This document shows, in pieces, positions 15,204 to 24,175 of a stretch of 46,066 bases of DNA. The stretch covers positions 1-46,066 of the forward strand of contig CALUMJ010000015.1 in assembly GCA_944321715.1 (NCBI GenBank), written 5' to 3'. This stretch comes from an uncultured Muribaculaceae bacterium. Its GTDB lineage: Bacteria; Bacteroidota; Bacteroidia; Bacteroidales; Muribaculaceae. The notes under the pieces are model-generated. The model did no database searches and was not told where the DNA came from. It saw only the letters and a list, made by a program, of their open reading frames with translations. How positions within the stretch are numbered: position 1 is the first letter of the stretch; each line of letters begins with the position of its first letter. A program made the translations under genes and the position numbers.

Positions 15204-17825
15204 ATGCTTACAGCAAAAGAAATCAGGGAATCGTTCAAGGATTTCTTCCGCAGCAAGGGGCATACCATAGTGCCTTCTGCTCCAATGGTGATTAAAGATG
15301 ACCCGACATTGATGTTCACAAATGCGGGTATGAACCAGTTCAAGGATATTATTTTGGGTAATGTTACCCCGAAGTTCCGCCGAGCGGCCGACTCGCAGAA
15401 GTGCCTGCGCGTGAGCGGCAAGCACAACGACTTGGAGGAAGTGGGGCTTGACACATACCATCACACCATGTTTGAAATGCTTGGCAACTGGTCGTTTGGC
15501 GATTATTTCAAGAAAGAAGCCATCGACTGGGCATGGGAATACCTTGTGGACGTGCTGAAGCTCGACCCGTCGAGGTTGTATGCGACAGTGTTTGAGGGAT
15601 ATGCCCCCGAAGGACTTGAACGTGACGATGAGGCTGCTTCGTATTGGGAGGCGCACTTGCCTGCCGACCACATTATCAACGGGAACCGCCACGACAACTT
15701 TTGGGAAATGGGCGAAACAGGGCCTTGTGGTCCTTGCTCGGAAATACACATCGACTTGCGTAGCGACGAAGAGCGCAAACAACTTGACGGACGCGAGCTT
15801 GTGAACAAAAGCAATCCGCTGGTAATAGAAATATGGAACCTTGTGTTCATGCAATACAACCGCAAGGCCGACGGCACGCTCGAACCGTTGCCAGCAAAGG
15901 TGATTGACACCGGCATGGGCTTTGAACGGCTGTGCATGGCTTTGCAGGGCAAGAAATCAAACTATGATACCGATGTGTTCACTCCGCTCATCAAGAAAAT
16001 CGGCGAGATTGCTGGCATGGAATATGGCAAGGACGCAAAGGTGGATGTGGCGATGCGTGTCATAGCCGACCATGTGCGCACAATAGCATTCTCCATAGCC
16101 GATTCGCAATTGCCGTCGAACGCCAAGGCTGGGTATGTAATACGCCGCATTTTGCGCCGCGCAGTGCGTTACGGCTACACATTCTTGGGCCTGAAGAGCG
16201 CGTTCATGTATAAGCTCATCGACACGCTCGATGAATCTATGGGCGAGGCTTACCCCGAGTTGCCGCGTCAGGCCGAACTCATCAAGCGCGTAATCAAGGA
16301 GGAAGAAGAAGCATTCTTGCGTACACTTGAAACCGGCATGAGGCTCATAGGCAAGGTCATTGCCGACACGAAAGATGCAGGGAAAACAGTCGTAAGCGGC
16401 AAGGATGCTTTTGTGCTATACGACACTTACGGCTTCCCGCTCGACCTTACCGAATTGATATTGAAGGAAAATGACTTGTCGGTTGATACCGACGGCTTTG
16501 CTGCCGAAATGGAAAAGCAAAAACAGCGTGCTCGCAATGCCGCCGCTGTCGAGACCACCGACTGGGTTACGCTGCGTGACGGCGAGTGCGAGTTTGTAGG
16601 CTACGACTTCGACGAGGTGGAAACCGAAATCCTTCGTTATCGCAAGGTAAAGCAGAAAAATTATGAATTTTACCAGATAGTGCTGGCTCGCACTCCATTT
16701 TATGCCGAAATGGGCGGTCAGGTGGGCGACACTGGCACATTGCGCTGCGGCGACGACGTGGTGGAAATTATCGACACCAAGCGCGAAAATAACTTGCCTG
16801 TACACATTGCAAAGAAATTGCCTGCCGATGTGACTGCCACTTTCACAGCTTCGATAAACAAGGAAGCAAGGTTGGCGACCAGCTGCAACCACACAGCAAC
16901 CCACTTGATTCACGAAGCTCTGCGCGAGGTGCTGGGTACGCATGTTGAGCAGAAAGGGTCGTATGTGAGTGCCAATTTCCTGCGTTTCGACTTTTCGCAT
17001 TTCCAGAAGATGACGGCCGAAGAAATCCGCCGTGTCGAGCAATTGGTAAACCGCAAGGTGCGGATGGCTATCGACCTTTGCGAGTATCGCCACATGCCTA
17101 TCGCCGAAGCCCGTGCTATGGGTGCTATGGCACTGTTTGGCGAGAAGTATGGCGACGATGTGCGTGTCATCAAGTATGGCGATTCGATTGAGCTTTGCGG
17201 CGGCACGCATGTGAAGAATACAGGTAACATAGGAATGGTGAAAATCATTTCAGAGAGCAGCATTGCCGCAGGCATACGCCGCATCGAGGCAGTTTCGGCT
17301 GCAAATGTCGAAGATATGGTATATAACGTGCAGGATGTGTTGGAGCAGATTAAGCAAATGCTTAATAATGCGCCGAATGTCATTTCGGCATTGCAGCGTT
17401 CGCTTGCCGAAAATACCGGCCTGCGCAAGCAAGCCGAGGAATTCCTGCAAGAGCGCATAGGTATTGTCAAAAAGGCGATTATGGAACACGCCACTGTGGT
17501 AAACGGCATCACGTTGGCGGCTTGTTACGGTCCACGAATGGCCGATGTGGTGAAAGGTGCGGCATTTGCATTGCGTGCCGAGCATCCTACCGACTTCGTA
17601 TTTGTGGCTGCCACGCATGAGAATGAAAAGCCGATGTTGACTGTGGCTATTAGCGACAACCTCGTGAAAGACGGATTTAATGCGTCGAAAATCGTGCGCG
17701 AAGCCGCAAAGTTGATACAGGGCGGTGGTGGAGGTCAACCACATTTCGCACAGGCTGGAGGTAAGAATATCGATGGATTGTCGGCAGCTCTCGACAAGAT
17801 GATTGAGTTGCTTGGCCTTAAATAA
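15204..17825 (+). CDS. alaS: Alanine--tRNA ligase
   Basis: The protein has 873 residues, the normal length. The class II catalytic core starts with the AlaRS N-terminus ([31 protein letters not shown]). The editing domain carries the zinc/editing motif [13 protein letters not shown] near residue 560 and [17 protein letters not shown] near 665. The C-Ala domain ends with the Gly-rich [14 protein letters not shown]. It charges tRNA-Ala in the cytoplasm and hydrolyses mischarged Ser/Gly. It is a single-gene unit, followed by an inverted repeat at 17835-17871. Confidence 0.99.
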   Translation: MLTAKEIRESFKDFFRSKGHTIVPSAPMVIKDDPTLMFTNAGMNQFKDIILGNVTPKFRRAADSQKCLRVSGKHNDLEEVGLDTYHHTMFEMLGNWSFGDYFKKEAIDWAWEYLVDVLKLDPSRLYATVFEGYAPEGLERDDEAASYWEAHLPADHIINGNRHDNFWEMGETGPCGPCSEIHIDLRSDEERKQLDGRELVNKSNPLVIEIWNLVFMQYNRKADGTLEPLPAKVIDTGMGFERLCMALQGKKSNYDTDVFTPLIKKIGEIAGMEYGKDAKVDVAMRVIADHVRTIAFSIADSQLPSNAKAGYVIRRILRRAVRYGYTFLGLKSAFMYKLIDTLDESMGEAYPELPRQAELIKRVIKEEEEAFLRTLETGMRLIGKVIADTKDAGKTVVSGKDAFVLYDTYGFPLDLTELILKENDLSVDTDGFAAEMEKQKQRARNAAAVETTDWVTLRDGECEFVGYDFDEVETEILRYRKVKQKNYEFYQIVLARTPFYAEMGGQVGDTGTLRCGDDVVEIIDTKRENNLPVHIAKKLPADVTATFTASINKEARLATSCNHTATHLIHEALREVLGTHVEQKGSYVSANFLRFDFSHFQKMTAEEIRRVEQLVNRKVRMAIDLCEYRHMPIAEARAMGAMALFGEKYGDDVRVIKYGDSIELCGGTHVKNTGNIGMVKIISESSIAAGIRRIEAVSAANVEDMVYNVQDVLEQIKQMLNNAPNVISALQRSLAENTGLRKQAEEFLQERIGIVKKAIMEHATVVNGITLAACYGPRMADVVKGAAFALRAEHPTDFVFVAATHENEKPMLTVAISDNLVKDGFNASKIVREAAKLIQGGGGGQPHFAQAGGKNIDGLSAALDKMIELLGLK

Positions 17826-17834
17826 TATATTTAT

Positions 17835-17871
17835 TTTCCGATGGCTGTGCGTAAGCATACGCCATCGGAAA
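17835..17871. terminator. Hairpin downstream of alaS
   Basis: TTTCCGATGGC (17835-17845) pairs perfectly with GCCATCGGAAA (17861-17871). There is no strong T-run after it, so it is either a weak intrinsic terminator or a 3' stabilising hairpin. Confidence 0.6.
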
Positions 17872-17925
17872 TATCTCTTGGTAAGATAGGCTTCGGCTCG
17901 GCAAAACAAATTCGAACAAGTTCGA

Positions 17926-17957
17926 TTTGCAATTGCGCTCGCCTTGCACTATATTTG
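17926..17957 (+). promoter_or_regulatory. Promoter of the small membrane protein gene
   Basis: TTTG (17926-17929) and TATATTTG (17950-17957) are spaced exactly 24 nt start to start, a near-perfect Bacteroidota promoter. The leader to the ATG at 17988 is about 25 nt. Confidence 0.75.
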
Positions 17958-17987
17958 CATACATAAAAAATAATTGCATCAAACACT

Positions 17988-18197
17988 ATGATTAGCGAAG
18001 AAGAAAAGAAATTCGTAGCAGAAATGTCGGCTCAGGCCGCAGAACTTGAAAGCCGTTGTGCTACCAGCAAGCCGGCTCGCTTGCCTCAGCACGAGCTTGC
18101 ATATTATATAATGGATAACCACTTCAAGGCAAGCTCGGTATTGTGGGGCTTAGGTTGGGTAGTGGCTTTTGCCATACTCGAATTCCTGCTCGTGTAA
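17988..18197 (+). CDS. Small single-pass membrane protein, unknown function
   Basis: The protein has 69 residues: a charged, helical N-terminus (EEEKKFVAEMSAQAAELESR), a middle part LPQHELAYYIMDNHFKASS, and a C-terminal hydrophobic segment VLWGLGWVVAFAILEFLLV that ends the protein. It looks like a tail-anchored inner-membrane protein. It has a near-ideal promoter and is followed by an intrinsic terminator, so it is a single-gene unit. I do not recognise a family. Confidence 0.75.
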   Translation: MISEEEKKFVAEMSAQAAELESRCATSKPARLPQHELAYYIMDNHFKASSVLWGLGWVVAFAILEFLLV

Positions 18198-18262
18198 TAT
18201 CGGTTAATTACGCATTGTTTCCCTGCCTTTCGATGCGTTGAAGATGTGGGGAAGATATTTGT

Positions 18263-18293
18263 ATCCGTTTTTATAAAAAAACGGATTTTTTTA
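18263..18293 (+). terminator. Rho-independent terminator
   Basis: ATCCGTTTTT (18263-18272) pairs with AAAAACGGAT (18277-18286), followed by a T-run. It ends the transcript of the small membrane protein gene. Confidence 0.85.
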
Positions 18294-18594
18294 TTTGCTG
18301 AAGATATAAAACTGGTGTATGGAACTGGTTGTATTGTGAAAGAGGGTAATGCGCATTTACCGATGCATGGCAGGAAGTCGTTTCAAAAAGAAATTAGCAT
18401 CGATGTTGCATGAACGCCACCATTCAGGCTCGACTTTATACAAAGTTGCTCGGTGTGCACGGCAATCTGTTGACGGCGTGATTTATAAATGCAAATGACG
18501 AATTTATGCAAATTTGAAGTGCTACTGCAAATTTGCATAAGTGCGTTATGGTAATGCAGAAAGGGGAAAAGACGAGATATATCCTTTTTGAGGG
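18294..18594. other. Non-coding stretch with a 13-bp-arm palindrome at 18504-18540
   Basis: I see no convincing gene here. TTATGCAAATTTG (18504-18516) is the exact inverted copy of CAAATTTGCATAA (18528-18540), with an 11-nt spacer. A third ATGCAAAT-like site lies at about 18489-18496. The layout resembles the operator clusters at 2408 and 32974, but no winged-helix gene follows. It may be the relic of a lost accessory gene. Confidence 0.6.
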
Positions 18595-18777
18595 TTACCA
18601 GAAGCGGTTTTGGGATTTGTTGTACTCGAAACCGACTGACGCAAGGCGACCTTCGAGCCATTTGCGGTCGATTTGCATGTCGTTGCACATTTCGTCGAGT
18701 GAACCATATTGGTCGCGGAGTTTCATATTGACGTAGCTTAGCAGCATCATCACGTCGTTGGGTAATTGTTCGTTCAT
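18595..18777 (-). CDS. DUF4250 family protein
   Basis: The protein has 60 residues. LPNDVMMLLSYVNMKLRDQYGSL and the C-terminal GFEYNKSQNRFW match what I remember of the DUF4250 family, small soluble proteins found in Firmicutes and Bacteroidota. The middle (SLDEMCNDMQIDRKWLEGRLASVGF) looks like a helix-turn-helix-like helical pair. Function is unknown. It stands alone, with 112 nt to the divergent nuclease gene. Confidence 0.85.
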   Translation of the reverse strand: MNEQLPNDVMMLLSYVNMKLRDQYGSLDEMCNDMQIDRKWLEGRLASVGFEYNKSQNRFW

Positions 18778-18862
18778 CGTTGCGATTTTAAAATGTGTTT
18801 TTTATTTATTCATATCTAACATGAGGCTTAGCAAATGTTGTGCCAATGTGCAATTTTTGTAG

Positions 18863-18870
18863 TATTTTTG
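18863..18870 (+). promoter_or_regulatory. -7 element of the nuclease gene
   Basis: TATTTTTG lies 20 nt before the ATG at 18890 and agrees with TAnnTTTG. A TTG about 23 nt upstream may be the -33 element. Confidence 0.5.
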
Positions 18871-18889
18871 TTCGGAAATTATAAGATAT

Positions 18890-19762
18890 ATGGCAAGGAG
18901 CAGGAAAGGAAGCCGTAAGCGCGGCGGCACATGGGCCGACAAGGCGGCAAGGTTTAAACGCAGGTTGATGGTGTGGGCATGGTCAACGTTGGTGGCGTTG
19001 GTGCTGTGCCTTGTGGCACGGTATGTGGCAGTAGATGTTTACAGTACCAACCGGGCGCAGCGCGACCAGGCCGAGGTGGCGATGCTCATGGACGTGAAGA
19101 TGCCGTCGGGAGTGGACAACATGAAGATTGTCTATAAAGGCTTCACGGTGTATTTCAACAGCCATTACCATATCCCCAATTGCGTGGTTTATGAACTCAC
19201 CGGCAAGGAAACCGAAGGGGAATATCCGCGCTACAAGAATTTCCTCACCGACGAGCAGATTGCAGGGTGTGCCAATCCGTGGGATTACACCCACTCGGGC
19301 TACACGCGCGGCCACATGGCCCCTGCCGCCGACATGAAGTGGGACCGCGAGGCTATGAAAGAATCGTTCTACATGACCAATATATGCCCGCAGAAGGCTG
19401 CGCTGAACTCGGGTGGGTGGAACAAGCTCGAAAACAAGGTGCGTGACTGGGCGCGGCGCGACAGTGCGATTATCGTGGCAACAGGCCCGATTTTGTCGCC
19501 TGGCATGACGACCATCGGCGAGAGCCGTGTTGCCGTGCCTGAACGGTTTTTCAAGGTGGTGCTTGCTCCGTTTGCCTCGCCGGTGCGGGCTGTGGCCTTT
19601 GTTTATCCCAACGGGTCGAGCAAAGGTGCACTGAAGAAGTATGCCGTGACTGTCGATGAGGTCGAGCAGCTCACAGGCATCGATTTCTTCGCCGGGCTCA
19701 ACGGCGAAGAGCAAGTGGAATCGGGCATCAACCTGCTGCAATGGGAGTTACAAGGCAATTGA
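18890..19762 (+). CDS. Membrane-anchored DNA/RNA non-specific endonuclease (NUC1/EndoG family)
   Basis: The protein has 290 residues. A basic N-terminus (MARSRKGSRKRGG) precedes one transmembrane segment (about 27-49), so the nuclease domain should face the periplasm. The domain carries the beta-beta-alpha-metal motif TRGHMAPAADM with catalytic His142, and the Mg-ligand region TNICPQKAALNSGGWNKLE (Asn164 onward). These enzymes cut DNA and RNA without sequence preference and usually serve in nucleotide scavenging or degrading incoming DNA. No neighbour suggests a toxin or competence role. It is a single-gene unit. Confidence 0.93.
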   Translation: MARSRKGSRKRGGTWADKAARFKRRLMVWAWSTLVALVLCLVARYVAVDVYSTNRAQRDQAEVAMLMDVKMPSGVDNMKIVYKGFTVYFNSHYHIPNCVVYELTGKETEGEYPRYKNFLTDEQIAGCANPWDYTHSGYTRGHMAPAADMKWDREAMKESFYMTNICPQKAALNSGGWNKLENKVRDWARRDSAIIVATGPILSPGMTTIGESRVAVPERFFKVVLAPFASPVRAVAFVYPNGSSKGALKKYAVTVDEVEQLTGIDFFAGLNGEEQVESGINLLQWELQGN

Positions 19763-19810
19763 TGCTATTGCCCGGAAATGAGGAATGCCGTTAGCTGTTT
19801 TATTAACGAG

Positions 19811-19945
19811 TTAATGTGCGTTGTTGATGGAAAGCGCCACATTTGAAGTGGTGTAGAAGGCGACGAACGAGTGCTTCAATCTTGCCGAAATTATGCCGTA
19901 AGTGTGCATGAACGAAATGGCATCGTCGCGTTTCTTTTCCATCAT
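19811..19945 (-). CDS. Possible small protein, unknown
   Basis: A 44-residue reading frame starts MMEKKRDDAISFMHTYG and ends VALSINNAH. A plausible -7 box (TAATTTTG, 19964-19971) lies just upstream, divergent from the promoter of the DUF4831 gene. Charge pattern and length look protein-like (basic N-terminus, one amphipathic helix), but I recognise no family. The start could be either of two adjacent ATGs. Gene status is uncertain. Confidence 0.45.
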   Translation of the reverse strand: MMEKKRDDAISFMHTYGIISARLKHSFVAFYTTSNVALSINNAH

Positions 19946-20005
19946 TGAAATCTTAATTTGTGGCAAAATTACAATATTTAATGTGATATAAAGGAAAAAG
20001 TGTAG

Positions 20006-20013
20006 TATATTTG
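20006..20013 (+). promoter_or_regulatory. -7 element of the DUF4831-ribE operon
   Basis: TATATTTG lies 60 nt before the chosen ATG at 20073. No clear TTTG is seen at -33. Confidence 0.5.
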
Positions 20014-20072
20014 CATAAAGTTGGTAGCGTTTTCTCGCTTCCAATTTGTTGAACTTTAGCATATACAATGAA

Positions 20073-21161
20073 ATGAAGCACAGCAATTTAATACTGTCGC
20101 TTGCCATTGCGGCAATGATTGCCGGCTGTGGCACAGCGGCAATGGCGCAGCAGACGCAGAAGCTCACTGCCGCCAAGCACAACGATTACGGACTGGTGTA
20201 TTCGTTGCCCACGACACACCTGCGCATCGAGGTGGAGTTGGAAAAGACCATCAGCAAGGTCGGGCCGTATTACCAATATGCGCAACGCTACTTGAGCATC
20301 AGTAACCCCATCACCGAGGATTCACAGTCGTGGAAGTTAAAGTCGGTGACAATCACCCCATACGGTGTTCCCGACGAGGAGAACCGTTACCTTGTGAAGT
20401 TCAAGAGCGGAACAGGCGTGTACATGGTGTTGTCGGAAGACGGGTTGCCGCTGGCCATCAATTGCGAGGTTCCCGAAGAAAACAAGCCAAAACGTCCGGC
20501 AAAGAAACAGAGTGAGCCATCGCTCACTGCCGAAGACCTCGTGATGGCTTTGCCGGGAGAATTGCTTGTGAGCGAGTCGATGGCGAAGCGAGCACAGATT
20601 GCTGCGCAAGAGATTTATAAGATTCGAGAGAGTCGCACTGCATTCACAACTGGTGAGGCCGACCAAATGCCCGATGGCGAGGCACTGAAGTTGATATTGG
20701 CCCAGCTCGACGAGCAAGAACGTGCCTTGGTGGCACTATTTGCCGGGAGGGAACGCACCGAAACTATAACAAAGGTAGTCGATTATTGCCCTACTGAGGC
20801 GGTTGACCGCGAGGTGTTGTTCCGAGTGTCGGACACCGATGGTTTGGTAAAAAGCGACAACTTGGGTGGCGACCCAGTGTATATATCGGTTGAAATCACC
20901 CAACAGGGCGAAATGCCAGTCAACGAAAAAGGCGAGGAATTGAGTATGCCCAAGAATGCAGTGGCATACAACATTCCGGGCAAAGCGATGGTGACACTGC
21001 GATATGCTGGCCGTAACATAGCCAAGCAAGAAGTAGATGTGGCGCAGTTTGGTATCGACTATGGACTTGACCCGTCGATATTTACCAGCAAGAAATTGCC
21101 ATATTCGTTGCTGTTTTATCCCGAAACAGGTGCTTTGAAGGAATTGAAAGCGATACAGTAA
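20073..21161 (+). CDS. DUF4831 family secreted protein
   Basis: From ATG 20073 the protein has 362 residues, with a signal MKHSNLILSLAIAAMIAGC then GTAAMAQ. Either a lipoprotein Cys19 or cleavage after AMA is possible. The body matches DUF4831: a start like YGLVYSLPTTHLRIEVELEKT, then GPYYQYAQRYL, and a C-terminal LLFYPETGAL. The function of this Bacteroidales envelope family is unknown. It leads an operon with ribE (24-nt gap) and a phosphoesterase. An in-frame ATG at 20046 lies upstream but would put a non-signal-like MLNFSIYNE before the signal peptide. Confidence 0.85.
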   Translation: MKHSNLILSLAIAAMIAGCGTAAMAQQTQKLTAAKHNDYGLVYSLPTTHLRIEVELEKTISKVGPYYQYAQRYLSISNPITEDSQSWKLKSVTITPYGVPDEENRYLVKFKSGTGVYMVLSEDGLPLAINCEVPEENKPKRPAKKQSEPSLTAEDLVMALPGELLVSESMAKRAQIAAQEIYKIRESRTAFTTGEADQMPDGEALKLILAQLDEQERALVALFAGRERTETITKVVDYCPTEAVDREVLFRVSDTDGLVKSDNLGGDPVYISVEITQQGEMPVNEKGEELSMPKNAVAYNIPGKAMVTLRYAGRNIAKQEVDVAQFGIDYGLDPSIFTSKKLPYSLLFYPETGALKELKAIQ

Positions 21162-21185
21162 AACAACACAAATATAACGACAAAT

Positions 21186-21800
21186 ATGTTTTCAGGAATA
21201 GTGGAAGAAGCCGCAACGGTAGTAGGCCTTGTGCGTGATGGCGGCAATTTACATATAACATTGCGGTGCAGTTTCACCGATGAGTTGAAAATCGACCAAA
21301 GTGTTTCGCATAATGGCGTGTGCTTGACAGTCGTGTCGTTCCCGTCGCCTGGATGCTACACTGTGACGGCAATTCAAGAAACGCTCGACCGCAGCAACCT
21401 CGGCCTGCTTGCTGTGGGCGACGAGGTGAATGTAGAGCGTAGCATGAAAGTGGACGGGCGACTTGACGGACACATAGTGCAAGGACACGTTGACCAGACA
21501 GCCACTTGCACTGACGTGCGCGAAGTGGATGGGTCGCACTATTACACATTTGGTTACAGTGTTGACCCGGCAATGGCGGCAAAGGGCTATGTGACTGTCG
21601 AGAAGGGAAGCGTAACGGTCAATGGCGTGAGCCTGACGGTGTGCAACTCGCAGCGCGACTCGTTCCAAGTTGCGATTATTCCATACACATACGAGCATAC
21701 CAACTTCCATAACATACACCAAGGAACGGTGGTGAACATCGAGTTTGACATCATCGGTAAATACTTGAGCCGCATGATGGAATTTGTGAAAGAGAAGTGA
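21186..21800 (+). CDS. ribE: Riboflavin synthase
   Basis: The protein has 204 residues with two lumazine-binding repeats (about 1-88 and 95-190). The first opens with the diagnostic MFSGIVEE. Repeat landmarks are SHNGVCLTVV in half one and TVNGVSLTVCN in half two; GHIVQGHVDQTA joins them. It dismutates two molecules of 6,7-dimethyl-8-ribityllumazine to riboflavin. The stop overlaps the GTG start of the next gene (GTGA at 21797-21800). Confidence 0.97.
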   Translation: MFSGIVEEAATVVGLVRDGGNLHITLRCSFTDELKIDQSVSHNGVCLTVVSFPSPGCYTVTAIQETLDRSNLGLLAVGDEVNVERSMKVDGRLDGHIVQGHVDQTATCTDVREVDGSHYYTFGYSVDPAMAAKGYVTVEKGSVTVNGVSLTVCNSQRDSFQVAIIPYTYEHTNFHNIHQGTVVNIEFDIIGKYLSRMMEFVKEK

Positions 21801-22291
21801 AGCGCATAGGCATCATTTCCGACACACATGGCTGGTGGGACGACCGCTATGTGACGTATTTCAAGGACTGTGATGAAATATGGCACGCTGGTGACATCGG
21901 CAGCGAAGAACTTGCCGACCGGTTGGCGGCGATAGCCCCTTTGCGCGCTGTGTATGGCAACATCGACGGTGGTGCGCTGCGCCGCCGTTTCAATGAGGTG
22001 GAGGTGTTCACAGTCGAGGGCGTGAAAGTGGTAATGACACACATTGGCGGCTATCCGGGGCGATATGCGCCGGGAATCAAGGCGATTTTGCTCGCCGAGC
22101 GTCCGCAACTGTTCATTTCGGGACATTCCCACATATTGAAAGTGATGAACGACAAGTGGATGGGTGTGTTGCATATCAATCCCGGAGCTGCCGGCATGCA
22201 AGGCTGGCAGACAGTGCGCACGCTTGTGCTGCTGACAATCGACAACGGCACGTTTGCCGACTGTGAAGCTATAGAATTAGGCGGCCGGTGA
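21797..22291 (+). CDS. YfcE/MJ0936-type metallophosphoesterase
   Basis: The protein has 164 residues, starting at GTG 21797, which overlaps the ribE stop. Metal ligands are visible in order: IISDTHG (Asp9, His11), HAGDIGS, VYGNIDG, MTHIGGYPG and FISGHSHILK, the full YfcE-type signature. The products of this family are phosphodiesterases with poorly known natural substrates. Translational coupling to riboflavin synthase is probably operon structure rather than pathway logic. Confidence 0.95.
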   Translation: MKRIGIISDTHGWWDDRYVTYFKDCDEIWHAGDIGSEELADRLAAIAPLRAVYGNIDGGALRRRFNEVEVFTVEGVKVVMTHIGGYPGRYAPGIKAILLAERPQLFISGHSHILKVMNDKWMGVLHINPGAAGMQGWQTVRTLVLLTIDNGTFADCEAIELGGR

Positions 22292-22389
22292 CAGCCGGCG
22301 ATGAGGATATGCAGCGTCGATTTGCAAAAAATATGTAAATAGGACAGTTTTTGCGAAGTTCGTTTCTTGCAGGATGGTGGTTAATTTGC

Positions 22390-22397
22390 TAACTTTG
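22390..22397 (+). promoter_or_regulatory. -7 element of the DUF4435 fusion gene
   Basis: TAACTTTG lies 27 nt before the ATG at 22424, with CTTG at the -33 position. The gene therefore has its own promoter and need not depend on the ribE operon. Confidence 0.6.
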
Positions 22398-22423
22398 GTG
22401 TATCACGAAAAAACCGCCCTACT

Positions 22424-24067
22424 ATGAATATTGTCCTGCCTAAAAAAATAAACGGGAAGCCCGATGTTATCAATGATGCCCGTCGAGTGACAGTAATCGG
22501 AGCCAATGGTGCCGGGAAGACGCGTTTCAGCGCACGGTTAATCGAGATGTTTCCGCATCAGGCATTCAAGTTGTCGGCATTACGAGCCATTTTCCCGACC
22601 ACTTCAATCAACAAGCTCGAAGGGTCGATTGACATGCTTTACACCGAGAAGTCGTCACTGACGCACATAATGCGAGGGGCCGCCGAGAGCGAGTTTGAAC
22701 GCCTTATTTTCTTGCTCATGCAAGATGAATTTATTGACATGCTCACATATAAGGCGCAGTTGAAAAGCGGGGAGAATGTGGAAATGCCGCATACAAGGCT
22801 CGACGACGTGCTTAATCGCTGGATTGAAGTGTTTCCGCAAAACCGTGTGATGCGGCTTGATGGCAAGTTGCTGTTTTCCAACGAGAGCGACAACGAGCCC
22901 TATTCGTCGCAATTGCTGTCGAATGGCGAGAAAACGGTGCTTTACTACATAGGGGCCATGTCTTATGCCATGCCTGGTGCGGTGATATTTGTCGATTCGC
23001 CCGAGGTGTTCCTGCACCATTCCATCATGCAAGCGTTGTGGAATGTGATTGAAGAGATGCGCCCCGACTGCACGTTTATCTACAACACGCACGATATAGA
23101 ATTTGCCTCATCGCGCATCGACAACGTGTGTGTGTGGGTACGCGGGTACGACAATGCCCACGAGGCATGGGATTACCGCATAGTGTCGCGTTCGACTTTC
23201 CCCGATGAGATTTATTTCGACATACTTGGCAGCCGCAAACCTGTGCTTTTCATCGAGGGTGATGAGATGCACAGCATCGATTCCAAGCTCTATCCGCTCA
23301 TATTTACCGAATATACGGTGAAGCCAGTAGGCAGTTGCGACAAAGTGATTGAGGTCACGCGGGCGTTCAACGACATGCAGGCATTTCACCACTTAGACAG
23401 CCACGGGCTTGTTGACCGCGACCGACGCAACGAGCATGAAGTGGCATATTTGCGGCAAAAAAAGATTTTCGTACCCGAAGTTGCCGAAATTGAAAACATT
23501 CTAATGCTCGAAGGGGTGGTGCGCACAGTTGCAAGGCACTTCCATCGCAACGAAGACCGCGTGTTTGAGCGCGTGAAACGTGCGGTAATCAATATGTTCC
23601 GTTCCATGCTCAAGCAGCAGGCATTGATGCACGTGCGCCACAGTGTGAAGAGCAGTGTGGAGATGCGCATCGACCGCAAGTTCCAGAACATCAGTGCCCT
23701 TGAAGACCACATGATGGACTTGGTGCATGAAATCAACCCGCGCGGCATGTACGACGACTTTTGCCGCCGTTTCCACGACTACGAGCAGCGCAATGATTAT
23801 GCAGCCATATTGAAGGTGTTTAATGAGAAGACCATTATCAACAACAGTAATGTGGCTGTAATGTGTGGGTTGCGCAACAAGGAACATTACATCAAGGCAA
23901 TTTTGACTATACTCAAGGAAAACGGGCCAGATGCCGAGGCTATCCGCCGAGCTGTGAAAGAATGTTTCGGTATAACCGATGCGTCAACGGGCAGCAATGC
24001 CACTGCGCAAGCAGAACAAGTCACAGGACAGAAAACCGACGATGCCAAAGTGTCGAGTGGAAAGTGA
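22424..24067 (+). CDS. ABC-type ATPase fused to a TOPRIM-like DUF4435 domain
   Basis: The protein has 547 residues. ATPase part: Walker A GANGAGKT (26-33), ABC signature LLSNGEK (164-170), Walker B VIFVDSPE (187-194) and switch His in YNTHD (His223). From about 271 a DUF4435/TOPRIM-like domain follows: VLFIEGDE (Glu278), GLVDRDRR (Asp331 and Asp333) and PEVAEIENIL (Glu352, 355, 357), the acidic set of OLD-type TOPRIM nucleases. Residues about 365-520 are helical and unassigned. The two modules correspond to AriA and AriB of the PARIS anti-phage system, which is known in fused forms. Core-gene neighbours argue for a resident rather than island location. The defence role is inference. Confidence 0.8.
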   Translation: MNIVLPKKINGKPDVINDARRVTVIGANGAGKTRFSARLIEMFPHQAFKLSALRAIFPTTSINKLEGSIDMLYTEKSSLTHIMRGAAESEFERLIFLLMQDEFIDMLTYKAQLKSGENVEMPHTRLDDVLNRWIEVFPQNRVMRLDGKLLFSNESDNEPYSSQLLSNGEKTVLYYIGAMSYAMPGAVIFVDSPEVFLHHSIMQALWNVIEEMRPDCTFIYNTHDIEFASSRIDNVCVWVRGYDNAHEAWDYRIVSRSTFPDEIYFDILGSRKPVLFIEGDEMHSIDSKLYPLIFTEYTVKPVGSCDKVIEVTRAFNDMQAFHHLDSHGLVDRDRRNEHEVAYLRQKKIFVPEVAEIENILMLEGVVRTVARHFHRNEDRVFERVKRAVINMFRSMLKQQALMHVRHSVKSSVEMRIDRKFQNISALEDHMMDLVHEINPRGMYDDFCRRFHDYEQRNDYAAILKVFNEKTIINNSNVAVMCGLRNKEHYIKAILTILKENGPDAEAIRRAVKECFGITDASTGSNATAQAEQVTGQKTDDAKVSSGK

Positions 24068-24095
24068 CGCATTCCGATAAGGCTTTATTGAATGA

Positions 24096-24143
24096 CATGG
24101 CTCTTTCATTTACCACACACAGTTTCTAAATGAAAGAGCCATG
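24096..24143. terminator. 17-bp perfect inverted repeat after the DUF4435 gene
   Basis: Left arm 24096-24112 (CATGGCTCTTTCATTTA) and right arm 24127-24143 are exact complements, with a 14-nt loop. No T-run follows, so it may be a terminator, a 3' stabiliser or an operator upstream of the response-regulator gene. Confidence 0.65.
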
Positions 24144-24175
24144 ATTGAATAAACATAAAAAATGAGGGTGTATTT

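Noticed and set aside
15132-15854. 240-aa minus-strand reading frame inside alaS
   Set aside because: It is a shadow of the well-supported alaS gene; His/Val-rich composition mirrors the sense codons.
16416-17210. 264-aa minus-strand reading frame inside alaS
   Set aside because: Again antisense to alaS conserved motifs, no recognisable domain or promoter.
18890-19762. Toxin or competence role for the NUC1-family nuclease
   Set aside because: No immunity gene, secretion neighbour or competence gene is adjacent; only a general membrane-anchored nuclease can be supported.
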